A stretch of 61,115 bases of DNA. Origin: Prevotella histicola JCM 15637 = DNF00424. Lineage in GTDB: Bacteria > Bacteroidota > Bacteroidia > Bacteroidales > Bacteroidaceae. Position 1 is the first letter of the stretch. Each line of letters opens with the position of its first letter. The stretch spans positions 1-61,115 of the forward strand of contig NZ_BAJX01000017.1 in assembly GCF_000613925.1 (NCBI RefSeq). The letters are read 5' to 3'. The translations under genes were made by a program, and so were the position numbers. The notes under the pieces are model-generated. The model was not told the origin of the DNA, did no database searches, and saw only the letters and a list, made by a program, of their open reading frames with translations. Positions 49,231 through 57,134 of the stretch are shown here, piece by piece.

Positions 49231-50328
49231 ATGACATTATATCCGAAACTGATAACAGATGCACTGGAAAAGGTGATCTATCCGGGCACAAAGAAGAGTA
49301 TCATTGAGAGTGAGATGCTTGCTGACACACCGAGCATCAACGGTAATAAGGTGAGCTTCACACTCATCTTCCCACGCGAAACAGACCCTTTTCTTAAGTC
49401 GACCATCAAGGCGGCAGAAGCACAGATACACTATTCTGTGGGTAAAGAGGTGGAAGTGACGATTGAAACGGAGTTCAAAAGCGCACCAAGACCAGAGGTT
49501 GGGAAGCTCCTTCCACAAGTAAAAAACATCATCGCAGTGAGCTCTGGCAAGGGAGGAGTGGGCAAAAGCACCGTCTCTGCCAACCTTGCTATCGCCCTGG
49601 CAAAGCTCGGTTACAAGGTAGGACTACTGGATACGGATATCTTCGGACCCAGTATGCCGAAGATGTTTGGCGTTGAGGATGTGCGCCCCTACGGTGTTGA
49701 GAAGGACGGACGACAGCTTATCGAGCCTGTAGAGAAGTATGGCGTGAAGCTTTTGTCCATCGGTTTCTTCGTAAACCCCGACACTGCGACACTCTGGAGG
49801 GGTGGTATGGCGACGTCAGCACTGAAACAACTCATCGCAGATGCCGACTGGGGAGAACTTGATTACTTCATTCTCGACACGCCACCGGGGACAAGTGATA
49901 TCCACCTGACGCTCATGCAGACGCTTGCCATCACGGGAGCAGTGATCGTTTCGACACCACAGAACGTGGCATTGGCTGATGCCCGCAAGGGTATCGACAT
50001 GTATCGGAATGACAAAGTGAACATCCCTATCCTCGGATTGGTGGAGAATATGGCGTGGTTCACACCTGCCGAACTACCTGAAAACAAGTATTATATCTTC
50101 GGAAAGGACGGTTGTAAGAACCTTGCAAAGGAACTGGAATGCCCACTGCTGGCACAGATCCCAATCGTACAGAGCATCTGTGAGAACGGTGACAAGGGTA
50201 CGCCGGCTGCCACAAAGCCCGACACAATGACCGGCCAGGCGTTCCTCTCGTTGGCACAGGCTGTCGTTACCGTTGTCAATCGACGCAATAAAGAGCAGGC
50301 ACCTACAAAGATTGTGAGGACGGAATAG
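49231..50328 (+). CDS. mrp: Mrp/NBP35-family iron-sulfur carrier ATPase
   Basis: The 365-aa protein has an N-terminal MIP18-like domain (residues 1-85) and a P-loop ATPase with the deviant Walker A 'SSGKGGVGKSTVSANLAIAL' (about 104-123), 'LLDTDIFGPSMPKMFG' and 'DTPPGTSDIHLTL'. It is expected to carry or insert Fe-S clusters. The CxxC cluster ligands of classical members are not visible ('FGKDGCKNLAKELECP' has two separated cysteines). The last residues 'TKIVRTE' and the stop are encoded by a direct repeat that recurs after the antitoxin gene. Confidence 0.9.
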   Translation: MTLYPKLITDALEKVIYPGTKKSIIESEMLADTPSINGNKVSFTLIFPRETDPFLKSTIKAAEAQIHYSVGKEVEVTIETEFKSAPRPEVGKLLPQVKNIIAVSSGKGGVGKSTVSANLAIALAKLGYKVGLLDTDIFGPSMPKMFGVEDVRPYGVEKDGRQLIEPVEKYGVKLLSIGFFVNPDTATLWRGGMATSALKQLIADADWGELDYFILDTPPGTSDIHLTLMQTLAITGAVIVSTPQNVALADARKGIDMYRNDKVNIPILGLVENMAWFTPAELPENKYYIFGKDGCKNLAKELECPLLAQIPIVQSICENGDKGTPAATKPDTMTGQAFLSLAQAVVTVVNRRNKEQAPTKIVRTE

Positions 50329-50346
50329 GCAGGAAACGGACTGGGG
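50305..50346 (+). repeat. Direct repeat DR1 at the end of mrp
   Basis: It begins ACAAAGATTGTGAGGACGGA, contains the mrp stop and matches 51406-51446 at 38 of 41 positions. Confidence 0.85.
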
Positions 50347-50434
50347 AAAATGAGAAAGCAAAATGGTAAAAGAATAAAAATCAAGAAAAAAAGGACTGAT
50401 TTTCAAGGATAAAAGATAGTTCATTAAGATATAG

Positions 50435-50467
50435 AAGCAAGTAAACAATTCGTTTACTTGCTTTTTT
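50435..50467 (+). terminator. Terminator of mrp
   Basis: A perfect stem of at least 10 bp (50437-50446 with 50452-50461) is followed by TTTTTT. It lies about 90 bp beyond the direct repeat. Confidence 0.85.
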
Positions 50468-50501
50468 GCATATAAAGAAAGTGCAAATTACAACTCAGAA
50501 G

Positions 50502-50532
50502 TTGTGAAATTCGAATATAATACTTATCTTTG
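50502..50532 (+). promoter_or_regulatory. Promoter of the toxin-antitoxin unit
   Basis: TTG (50502-50504), a 20-bp spacer and TATCTTTG (50525-50532), 18 bp before the ATG. An inverted CAACTC/GTTGTG-like element overlaps it. Confidence 0.7.
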
Positions 50533-50550
50533 TGGCATACAATCTGAGAT

Positions 50551-51099
50551 ATGACATTTGATAAAATAACAGAGAACGGTAAGTTATGGGCTGTCCGCTA
50601 CGATAGAGAAGCTGACAATGCACTCTTCAATTTATTTGATAAATGGAGTGATGTTGTATGGCTTCGTAGTTTCTTTAAGGAAAATTGGAGTGATCTCACT
50701 GCCTATTTTAAGGTTACAAACATAAACCAAGCGATTGAAGATACAATAGAAGACAGTGATCGACTACAATGTTTGATATTAGATTTATCCCCTGATACTG
50801 ATATAGAAACATTGTTCCACCCTTTAGAAAACTTCCGAACATCCGAGATGTTACTGGGAAAAGAGAAGGCAAAACCCATACGGAAAGAACGCCATTCATC
50901 ATGGTTACGCATCTACGCCATACGGCTTTCCGAAGGTGTTTACGTCATTACAGGTGGGGCGATCAAACTAACGCTGAAGATGGAGGAACGAGAACACACT
51001 CAATTAGAGCTTGTAAAAATGGAGAAAGTCCGCCGTTTTCTGTTAGAAAAGGATGTCATTGACGATGATTCGTTCGAAGATTACATACGTAATACATAA
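50551..51099 (+). CDS. Probable toxin of a type II toxin-antitoxin pair (HigB/Gp49-like)
   Basis: The 182-aa basic/acidic mixed protein has a C-terminal part 'RKERHSSWLRIYAIRLSEGV' with 'YVITGGAIKLTLKM', reminiscent of the Gp49/HigB RNase fold, in which a strand of the type 'RLYAIR....YVI.GGAIK' is conserved. The N-terminal 90 residues are longer than in typical HigB. The strongest argument is context: an HTH gene follows after 18 bp, in the toxin-then-antitoxin order of higBA. If correct it is a translation-dependent mRNA cleaver; this is inference. Confidence 0.55.
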   Translation: MTFDKITENGKLWAVRYDREADNALFNLFDKWSDVVWLRSFFKENWSDLTAYFKVTNINQAIEDTIEDSDRLQCLILDLSPDTDIETLFHPLENFRTSEMLLGKEKAKPIRKERHSSWLRIYAIRLSEGVYVITGGAIKLTLKMEEREHTQLELVKMEKVRRFLLEKDVIDDDSFEDYIRNT

Positions 51100-51117
51100 A
51101 GGAAACGGAGGTAGACA

Positions 51118-51429
51118 ATGAACACAACCATTAAAAAATTAGAGGCTTATCAGTCTGATTCGCCGTCACATTGGCGTGAAGAAGCAGAATACAGACGAGA
51201 AAACAAGTCATGGATGAGGTACTCACAACGTATCGCAATGGCTATACTCGACAAGATGGAACAATCTCATCTGACACAGAAGGCACTTGCCGAACGCATG
51301 GGCTGCAGTCAGCAATACGTCTCAAAGATTCTGAAAGGAAGGGAAAACCTCTCTATAGAGACGCTCGCTAAGATAGAAAATGCACTCTCCATGCAGCTCC
51401 TTTCCACAAAGATTGTGAGGACGGAGTAG
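51118..51429 (+). CDS. XRE-family HTH protein, probable antitoxin
   Basis: The 103-aa protein has a clear Cro/C1-type helix-turn-helix ('LTQKALAERMGCSQQYVSKI', residues about 52-71, then 'LSIETLAKIENAL'). It follows the putative toxin and should both neutralise it and bind the promoter at 50502. Its last seven residues 'TKIVRTE' and stop are identical to those of Mrp, because both gene ends are formed by copies of the same direct repeat. This suggests that its 3' end was created by insertion. Confidence 0.75.
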   Translation: MNTTIKKLEAYQSDSPSHWREEAEYRRENKSWMRYSQRIAMAILDKMEQSHLTQKALAERMGCSQQYVSKILKGRENLSIETLAKIENALSMQLLSTKIVRTE

Positions 51430-51446
51430 GCTGAAAACGGACTGGG
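51406..51446 (+). repeat. Direct repeat DR2 at the end of the antitoxin gene
   Basis: This near-identical copy of 50305-50346 contains the antitoxin stop. A degenerate D-type hairpin follows at about 51460-51495. Confidence 0.85.
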
Positions 51447-51555
51447 AAGGTGGAAAAACAGCCTTCCCAAGCCGCTTCGCAAGGTGGGGATGTGCTGAAA
51501 AAAGGGGCTTGTTAGCGATATCCCGTTTACTCATTAAGATGCACTTAAAAGATTT

Positions 51556-52095
51556 ATGATTTCAGAAATATTACAATACAACCAACGGTTTGTTGCCGAA
51601 AAGGGCTATAAGCCTTATGAAACAAGTGGACAACCAGACATGAAACTGGCGATTGTCAGTTGCATGGACACACGGTTGACGGAGCTTTTACCACGTGCGC
51701 TCGGACTGAAAAACGGTGATGCAAAAATCATAAAAGTAGCCGGTGGAACACTGTTGACACCCTATGACTCGGTGATGCGCTCACTTCTCGTTGCTATCTA
51801 TGAGCTTGACTGCGAGGAGATTATGGTCATTCACCATTCAGGATGTGGTGCGTGCGACATGCATGCGAGCCACTTCCTGCAGCTGATGCGCGAACGTGGG
51901 ATAAGTGAAGAGGACATTCGTGAAGCTGAAAAGCACGTCGATCTGAACAAATATCTTGACGGTTTCCACGACACACCACGCAGTGTTCGACGCACAGTGG
52001 ATGCCATTCGCCAACATCCGCTCGTCCCAAAGGATGTCACTGTGCGCGGATTCATCATCAACTCCAGGACTGGAGAGCTTGAGGAAGTGGGATAA
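51556..52095 (+). CDS. Beta-class carbonic anhydrase
   Basis: The 179-aa cytosolic zinc enzyme interconverts CO2 and bicarbonate. Zinc ligands are visible as 'CMDTR' (Cys36, with the Asp38-Arg40 dyad) and 'HHSGCGAC' (His94 and Cys97). Residues 'KVAGGTLLTPYDSVMRSLLV' form the usual following segment. The size is that of the short bacterial clade. It has no operon partner. A D-type hairpin module starts about 50 bp after the stop. Confidence 0.93.
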   Translation: MISEILQYNQRFVAEKGYKPYETSGQPDMKLAIVSCMDTRLTELLPRALGLKNGDAKIIKVAGGTLLTPYDSVMRSLLVAIYELDCEEIMVIHHSGCGACDMHASHFLQLMRERGISEEDIREAEKHVDLNKYLDGFHDTPRSVRRTVDAIRQHPLVPKDVTVRGFIINSRTGELEEVG

Positions 52096-52134
52096 ATAAT
52101 AAGAAAGAGGGGAGAGAAAGGAAGCCCAAGCACA

Positions 52135-52545
52135 GCAGAAGGGGGAGCCTCCCCAAGCCCGAAGAGTAGCCTCCCCAAGCCCCTCCGAAAGGAGGGGATG
52201 TACCTGGCGGGATACGGATTGCTGGGAGTTGGGAGATAAAAAGATGAAGAATTAAACCTCACAGTTCGAGGTTTAATTCTCGATGTTGTAGAGTTTAAAA
52301 CTTAAACTAATAGCTTGAAACACACAAACTATCTGTTTTTAACTCATAAAATCGCATCTTATACACGCGAACCGTCTACTTGTTAACGCGTAATTTCTTA
52401 TTCTATAGTATACAAATTATTCACTTTTTAACCCCAAAACCACTCCACAAAAATCCTCAAACACCGTTTTATGCACTCTCAAATACATCGGGGAATCTCG
52501 CTAATTGTTCTCCCTCTCCCTTCGGAGAGGGCCGGGGAGAGGCTG
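52135..52545 (+). repeat. Composite intergenic module, order D-F-C
   Basis: D hairpins at about 52147-52200; F at about 52248-52385 with its opening inverted repeat GAATTAAACCTC/GAGGTTTAATTC; C hairpin at about 52505-52545. B repeats are missing in this copy. Confidence 0.8.
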
Positions 52546-52637
52546 CTTCGGGGATATGTTCAGGCTGTTTGAAATACCCTTACAATTTATACTGCACCAT
52601 TGTTCGCAAATCAACTCCTTATCATCAAAAACCGGCT

Positions 52638-52781
52638 CTGTAACCTCCGCATTATCAATAGGTTACAAAGAGGGTTGTAAAAGACGCCCTTTTGCATTGC
52701 AAAACATGCCCTTTTACACGTCAAAAGATGCCCTTTTACAACGCAAAAGGGCATCTTTTAGAACGCAAAAGGGCGTAGATT
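52638..52781. repeat. 22-bp-phased 15-mer array 9 (5 motifs) with stem-loop
   Basis: GTAACC (52640-52645) pairs with GGTTAC (52661-52666). Motifs start at 52679, 52701, 52723, 52745 and 52767. Confidence 0.9.
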
Positions 52782-52811
52782 GAAAAACGGAAGGGAAAGA
52801 AATTGACAAAT

Positions 52812-53070
52812 AAAGCCTCCCCAAGCCCCTCCGGAGGAGGGGATGTGAGAGGAAACGGTGGGATATGGGTGGCTGAACAAGTCCTGAGAGGGGGCCTCCC
52901 CAAGCCCCTCCGAAGGAGGGGATGTGCCTGGCGGGATACGGAATGCTGGGGGTTGGGGAGATAAAAGGATGAAGAAATTGGGCTTAAAGGGCGCTTGTCT
53001 ATTCTTAATGGGTAAAGGTTTAGAGTTCAAAAAATATGCTTTGTCGCATTTAACCCGTTTACTTGTCAAT
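52812..53070 (+). repeat. Composite intergenic module, order D-D-E
   Basis: D hairpins at about 52815-52845 and 52900-52925, then segment E (about 52980-53065). The remainder up to the tRNA terminator (53071-53276) has no supported gene. Confidence 0.75.
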
Positions 53071-53276
53071 CCCCAAAAGCAGTACTTGTGGGCTTTAACA
53101 TCGTCGTCGAATAAAGAAAGTGTGCTGCATTGCACCGCTGATGCGCATCCATCAGCGGTGGGGAGGAGCACAAAGACGAAGCAGGATATCACACCGATGG
53201 ATAATAACAGGACGTCTGCAGAAACGCGGTTTATGACCTTTCACAACGTATTTGTAAGCATCATAAACCGTAAAAC

Positions 53277-53310
53277 ACAAAAAAAAGGAACACTCAAGAC
53301 GAGTGTTCCT
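53277..53310 (-). terminator. Terminator of the tRNA-Arg gene
   Basis: A perfect 10-bp stem (53286-53295 with 53301-53310) with a five-base loop is followed by a run of Ts on the minus strand. Confidence 0.88.
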
Positions 53311-53314
53311 TTTG

Positions 53315-53388
53315 TGATTCCGACAGGATTCAAACCTGTAACCTCTTGATCCGTAGTCAAGTGCTCTATTCAGTTGAGCTACGGAACC
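53315..53388 (-). tRNA. tRNA-Arg(ACG)
   Basis: A cloverleaf folds with anticodon ACG in loop CTACGGA, anticodon stem CTTGA/TCAAG, T arm ACAGG-TTTGAAT-CCTGT and an acceptor stem with one G-U pair. CCA is not encoded. The first anticodon base is expected to be deaminated to inosine. Confidence 0.92.
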
Positions 53389-53444
53389 ATTGTTAATGGT
53401 TACATTCAGCATGTACCTAATGGCTTATTGCTGAATTGCGAGTG

Positions 53445-53476
53445 CAAAGGTATGGCTTTTTATTGGTTCTACCAAA
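53445..53476 (-). promoter_or_regulatory. Promoter of the tRNA-Arg gene
   Basis: On the minus strand TTTG (53473-53476), a 20-bp spacer and TACCTTTG (53445-53452), followed by the shared tRNA leader phrase. Confidence 0.8.
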
Positions 53477-53496
53477 TGTTTACGTATCTTTTTTAC

Positions 53497-54141
53497 TTAT
53501 TTTTTTTCATCCTCAGCATGCAGTGTTGGTAGGGAAATGTGGTAACCTACTGCAACAAAACGGATTATAGAGACCGTGAGGAAGGTGATGACGATAACCC
53601 ACGGAAGGCTCAATCCGAGGGAGAAGAGTGCCCAATAGACGATTCCTCCGGTCACACTTGCGACGGCATAGATCTCCTTATGGAAGATGACGGGCACGTT
53701 ATTAAGCAGTACGTCACGTATCACTCCACCTGCCACACCCGTGATACAGCCCATGATGATAGCCACCCAGAAGGGATGACCGAGTGCAAGTGTCTTCTGA
53801 ATACCCGCTATGGTGAAGAGTGCCAAGCCCAATGTGTCGAACACAAACCAGGCATTGCTGAGTCGTTTTATCCACTTTCGTGACAGAATAACGAGCAAAA
53901 GCGCCAATGCAGTACAGAGAACATACATGATATCCGTCATCCAGAACGGGCGTACACCCAGCATACTGTCACGGATTGTACCGCCACCTATGGCGACAGC
54001 AAAGCCACAGACGTAGCCTCCAAACCAGTCGAAATGCTTCTGTGCAGCATGTCTGATACCTGAAATGGCGAATGCGAAAGTTCCAAGAAACTCCAGAATG
54101 ACCTGGAGTGTATGTGCAAGTTGTGGGTCGTTGTATATCAT
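53497..54141 (-). CDS. TRIC/YadS-type trimeric cation channel family protein
   Basis: The 214-aa inner-membrane protein has about seven helices arranged as a duplicated unit. Each half has the glycine-rich signature ('AVAIGGGTIRDSMLG' and 'TGVAGGVIRDVLLN'), as in the UPF0126/YadS family related to eukaryotic TRIC channels, so potassium or other cation conductance is likely. The frame is open to an ATG at 54258, but the family begins near 'MIYNDPQLAHTLQVILEFLG', so I choose 54141. The adjacent tRNA lies downstream on the same strand. Confidence 0.88.
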   Translation of the reverse strand: MIYNDPQLAHTLQVILEFLGTFAFAISGIRHAAQKHFDWFGGYVCGFAVAIGGGTIRDSMLGVRPFWMTDIMYVLCTALALLLVILSRKWIKRLSNAWFVFDTLGLALFTIAGIQKTLALGHPFWVAIIMGCITGVAGGVIRDVLLNNVPVIFHKEIYAVASVTGGIVYWALFSLGLSLPWVIVITFLTVSIIRFVAVGYHISLPTLHAEDEKK

Positions 54142-54398
54142 AATCCTGAAAAAAAGCCACCCCTTTGGGTGCATCAAATGTCCATAAAGGAAGGATAGAC
54201 ATCCCGTCTGCCTGTGGTGTTGCCTACGTGTGGGGTGGACAAGGATGCCCTTTCCCACGCATCAGCAGTATTATAGATGATTGATACTCCCTCCCCTTAC
54301 ACGCCTGCCATGGGTTGACGGGTGGCATAATACCATAATTTAATATATTGAAAAACTATTTTGCTGCATCACTGCAGTGTCTTTTAAAATCTCTTTAC

Positions 54399-55349
54399 CT
54401 ATACTTCGTTCTGTGGTTCACCTGCCATGAAGCGTTTGATGTTCTCCACACAGATGTCCATCAGGCGTTTGCGTGCTTCACGTGTAGCCCATGCGACATG
54501 CGGAGTGATGTAGGCATTGGACTGACGGAGCAGTGGATTGTCGGCACGAGGGGGTTCCTGTTCCAGCACATCGGCACAGTAAGCACGCAGATGTCCGCTC
54601 TCGAGTGCTGCTGCCACAGCTTCTTCATCAATCAATCCACCCCTTCCGGTATTGATAAGGATCGTTCCCGGACGCATCATTGCCAGTGTCTTGGCATTGA
54701 TCATATGGTGGTTTTCAGCCGTAAGAGGGCAGTGCAGCGTGATGATATCGGATGTACTGAAGAGTCCTTCCATGGTCACTTTACGGATACATTCTGGTAG
54801 ATCACTACTGTTTTTGCTTGTTGCTGCAGAGATATCCATCCCCATGGCATGGGCAATCTCAGCCACTTTACAACCGATGTGACCCAGTCCGACGATGCCC
54901 ATTGTCTTCCCTGACAGTTCAATCAACGGTGAATCCCAGTAGCAGAAGTCGAGCTGTCGGCTCCAAGTTCCCTCACGTGTAGCCTCTGCATAGTGGTCAG
55001 CCCGATTGGTAACGTTCAACAACAGTGCAAAGACATGCTGTGCAACGCTGTCCGTACTGTATGCCGGAATGTTCGTAACTGTGATGCCTCGCTCATGAGC
55101 AGCATCGAGATCAATGTTGTTATAACCTGTTGCCAGCTCACCAATGTACTTCAACCGTGGCAGTTGTGCAAGTAGTTCACGGGTGATATTGACCTTATTA
55201 ATAAGGATGGCATCGGCATCTTTCGCCCTTTGCACCACCTCTTCGGGTTTGCTACGTTCGTAGACGGTGCAGTCGGCAAGACCTTTTATCTCATCCCAAG
55301 AGAGGTCTCCGGGATTGACTGCATGGCAGTCGAGTATTACTATTTTCAT
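54399..55349 (-). CDS. D-isomer-specific 2-hydroxyacid dehydrogenase (glycerate/hydroxypyruvate type)
   Basis: The 316-aa NAD(P)-dependent enzyme has the dinucleotide motif 'GIVGLGHIGCKVAEIAHAMG' and the catalytic Arg in 'INTGRGGLIDEE'. The Glu lies in 'ADVLEQEPP' and the His in 'YITPHVAWAT'. The N-terminal phrase 'LDCHAVNPGDLSWDEIKGL' is typical of bacterial glycerate dehydrogenase/hydroxypyruvate reductase. It probably reduces hydroxypyruvate or glyoxylate; the exact substrate is not certain. It follows rarA by 120 bp on the same strand. Confidence 0.88.
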   Translation of the reverse strand: MKIVILDCHAVNPGDLSWDEIKGLADCTVYERSKPEEVVQRAKDADAILINKVNITRELLAQLPRLKYIGELATGYNNIDLDAAHERGITVTNIPAYSTDSVAQHVFALLLNVTNRADHYAEATREGTWSRQLDFCYWDSPLIELSGKTMGIVGLGHIGCKVAEIAHAMGMDISAATSKNSSDLPECIRKVTMEGLFSTSDIITLHCPLTAENHHMINAKTLAMMRPGTILINTGRGGLIDEEAVAAALESGHLRAYCADVLEQEPPRADNPLLRQSNAYITPHVAWATREARKRLMDICVENIKRFMAGEPQNEV

Positions 55350-55469
55350 GATTAAGAGCCCCTCCCCTGCCCTTCTCCACGATGACCGCGCGTCAGGCGG
55401 CTTGTCATGGGATTGCCTTCACCATTCTGTGGAGAAACTATTACGTTTTATGGGGTGTGTTATTACGTT

Positions 55470-56708
55470 TTACTTGTTATTATTTCTGTTTACTTTATCA
55501 TTCTCTTGTCGCTCCCAGAAGCTGACATCTGTGAGTCCGTCTGGCATGTATTGTTGTTTAACATAGTGCCCCGGATAATCGGGTGGATACTTATATTCCT
55601 TGCCATAGCCGAGGTCTCGCATCAGCTTTGTTGGTGCATTGCGCAGGTGAAGAGGTACGGGTAGGTTGCCACTCTTCTGTACTTCAGCCAGCGCAGCATT
55701 GATTCCGCGGTAGGAAGAGGTGCTTTTTGGCGACATGGCAAGGTACACAACAGCTTCAGCAAGGGGTATCCTGCCCTCTGGCCAACCGATCTTCATCACC
55801 GCATCGAAGGCTGCATTGGCAAGCAGAAGGGCGTTGGGATTGGCTAGTCCGATGTCTTCCGAGGCACTGATGACCACCCGTCGTGCAATGAACTGTGGGT
55901 CTTCGCCTCCTTCAATCATACGCGCCATCCAGTAAAGTGCCGCATCTGGGTCGCCACCACGTATCGATTTGATGAATGCCGACACGATATCATAGTGCAT
56001 TTCGCCCCCTTTATCGTATGCCAAGGGGTTCTGTTGCAGGCGTTCTTCAACTATCTCGTCCGTGATCTCCACTGTTTTGCCAGCTTCAGCACTGACGATG
56101 AGGTCAAGGATATTCAACAGTTTGCGTGCATCTCCCCCACTGTAACGCAACAAAGCAGCCGTCTCAGTGAGTTGGATGTCGCGTTTCTGCAGTTCAACAT
56201 CTTCCGTTATCGCACGGTGAAGGAGCTTCAGGAGGTCGTCTTTCTCCAAAGATTTCAGCACATAAAGCTGACAACGGGAGAGCAACGGGCGTATAACTTC
56301 GAACGAAGGGTTCTCTGTTGTGGCGCCGATGAGCGTTACTGTTCCCTTTTCTACAGCCCCTAAGAGTGAATCTTGCTGTGATTTGGAGAACCGATGAATC
56401 TCATCTATGAAGAGAATGGGCGACACGGAGTTGAAGAAACGTCCGCTCTGTGCCCTCTCAATGACGTCTCGTACATCCTTCACACCGCTCGTTACGGCAG
56501 AGAGAGTATAGAACGGCGTCTCCAAACGATGTGCTATGATCTGCGCAAGGGTGGTCTTCCCGACACCGGGAGGTCCCCAAAGAATGAACGATGATATGTG
56601 TCCTGAGTCTATCATACGCCTCAGTACAGCTCCTTCCCCTATGAGATGTTGCTGTCCGATGTACTCATCGAGCGTGTGGGGGCGCATGCGTTCAGCCAAT
56701 GGTTCCAT
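55470..56708 (-). CDS. rarA: Replication-associated recombination ATPase RarA (MgsA)
   Basis: The 412-aa AAA+ ATPase has Walker A 'WGPPGVGKTT' (about residues 44-53), Walker B 'ILFIDEIHRF' and sensor 1 'LIGATTENPSFEV', with the RarA C-terminal tetramerisation region ('KSIRGGDPDAALYWMARMIE', 'GYGKEYKYPPDYPGHYVKQQ'). It acts at stalled replication forks. The start at 56708 gives the family's 'MEPLAERMRPHTLDEYIGQQ'. It has its own consensus promoter. Confidence 0.94.
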   Translation of the reverse strand: MEPLAERMRPHTLDEYIGQQHLIGEGAVLRRMIDSGHISSFILWGPPGVGKTTLAQIIAHRLETPFYTLSAVTSGVKDVRDVIERAQSGRFFNSVSPILFIDEIHRFSKSQQDSLLGAVEKGTVTLIGATTENPSFEVIRPLLSRCQLYVLKSLEKDDLLKLLHRAITEDVELQKRDIQLTETAALLRYSGGDARKLLNILDLIVSAEAGKTVEITDEIVEERLQQNPLAYDKGGEMHYDIVSAFIKSIRGGDPDAALYWMARMIEGGEDPQFIARRVVISASEDIGLANPNALLLANAAFDAVMKIGWPEGRIPLAEAVVYLAMSPKSTSSYRGINAALAEVQKSGNLPVPLHLRNAPTKLMRDLGYGKEYKYPPDYPGHYVKQQYMPDGLTDVSFWERQENDKVNRNNNK

Positions 56709-56734
56709 ATCTTTCGCTTAATTCTTTACTGTTA

Positions 56735-56765
56735 CAAAAGTAGTGAAATATTTGCATAATGCAAA
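56735..56765 (-). promoter_or_regulatory. Promoter of rarA
   Basis: On the minus strand TTTG (56762-56765), a 19-bp spacer and TACTTTTG (56735-56742), 26 bp before the ATG. Confidence 0.75.
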
Positions 56766-56845
56766 GGATCCCACTCCCTTTTAAATGCTTTCTGGGCTGA
56801 TATGACCCGTCAGGATTGCCCTGTCAGCTGCTCTGAAAACTGTTC

Positions 56846-57134
56846 CTGCAGCATCAACCACAACCTTTACTGTTCAATTTTACAGGAAAAGCAAGGAAAA
56901 TCTACTATTTCCTACAGTGTCAGCCACTACCTTTACAGTTTAATTTTACAGATAAAGCAGGGAAATTCTACTGTTTCCTGCAGTGCCAGCCACTACCTTT
57001 ACTGTTCAATTTTACAGACAACGCAGGGAAATTCTACTGTTTCCTGCAGCGTCAACCCCACCTTTTACTGTTCAATTTTGCAGACAATGCAGGGAATTTC
57101 TACTGTTTCCTGCAGCGTCAGACACACCTTTTAC
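56846..57134. repeat. 66-bp tandem repeat (about 4.3 copies) next to the ParB-like gene
   Basis: The unit contains CTTTACTGTTCAATTTTACAG, then GCAGGGAAATTCTACTGTTTCCTGCAG with an inverted repeat CAGGGAAA/TTTCCTG. Phase points (CTTT) are 56865, 56931, 56997, 57062 and 57128. Because 66 is divisible by three, the plus strand stays open and would encode a 22-residue repeat, but this frame has no promoter and runs into the ParB-like gene, so I do not call it a gene. Confidence 0.85.

Noticed and set aside
626..52781. CRISPR array at the 22-bp-phased repeats
   Set aside because: The spacers are only 7 bp, the repeats occur in both orientations within one array, and no cas gene is in the window.
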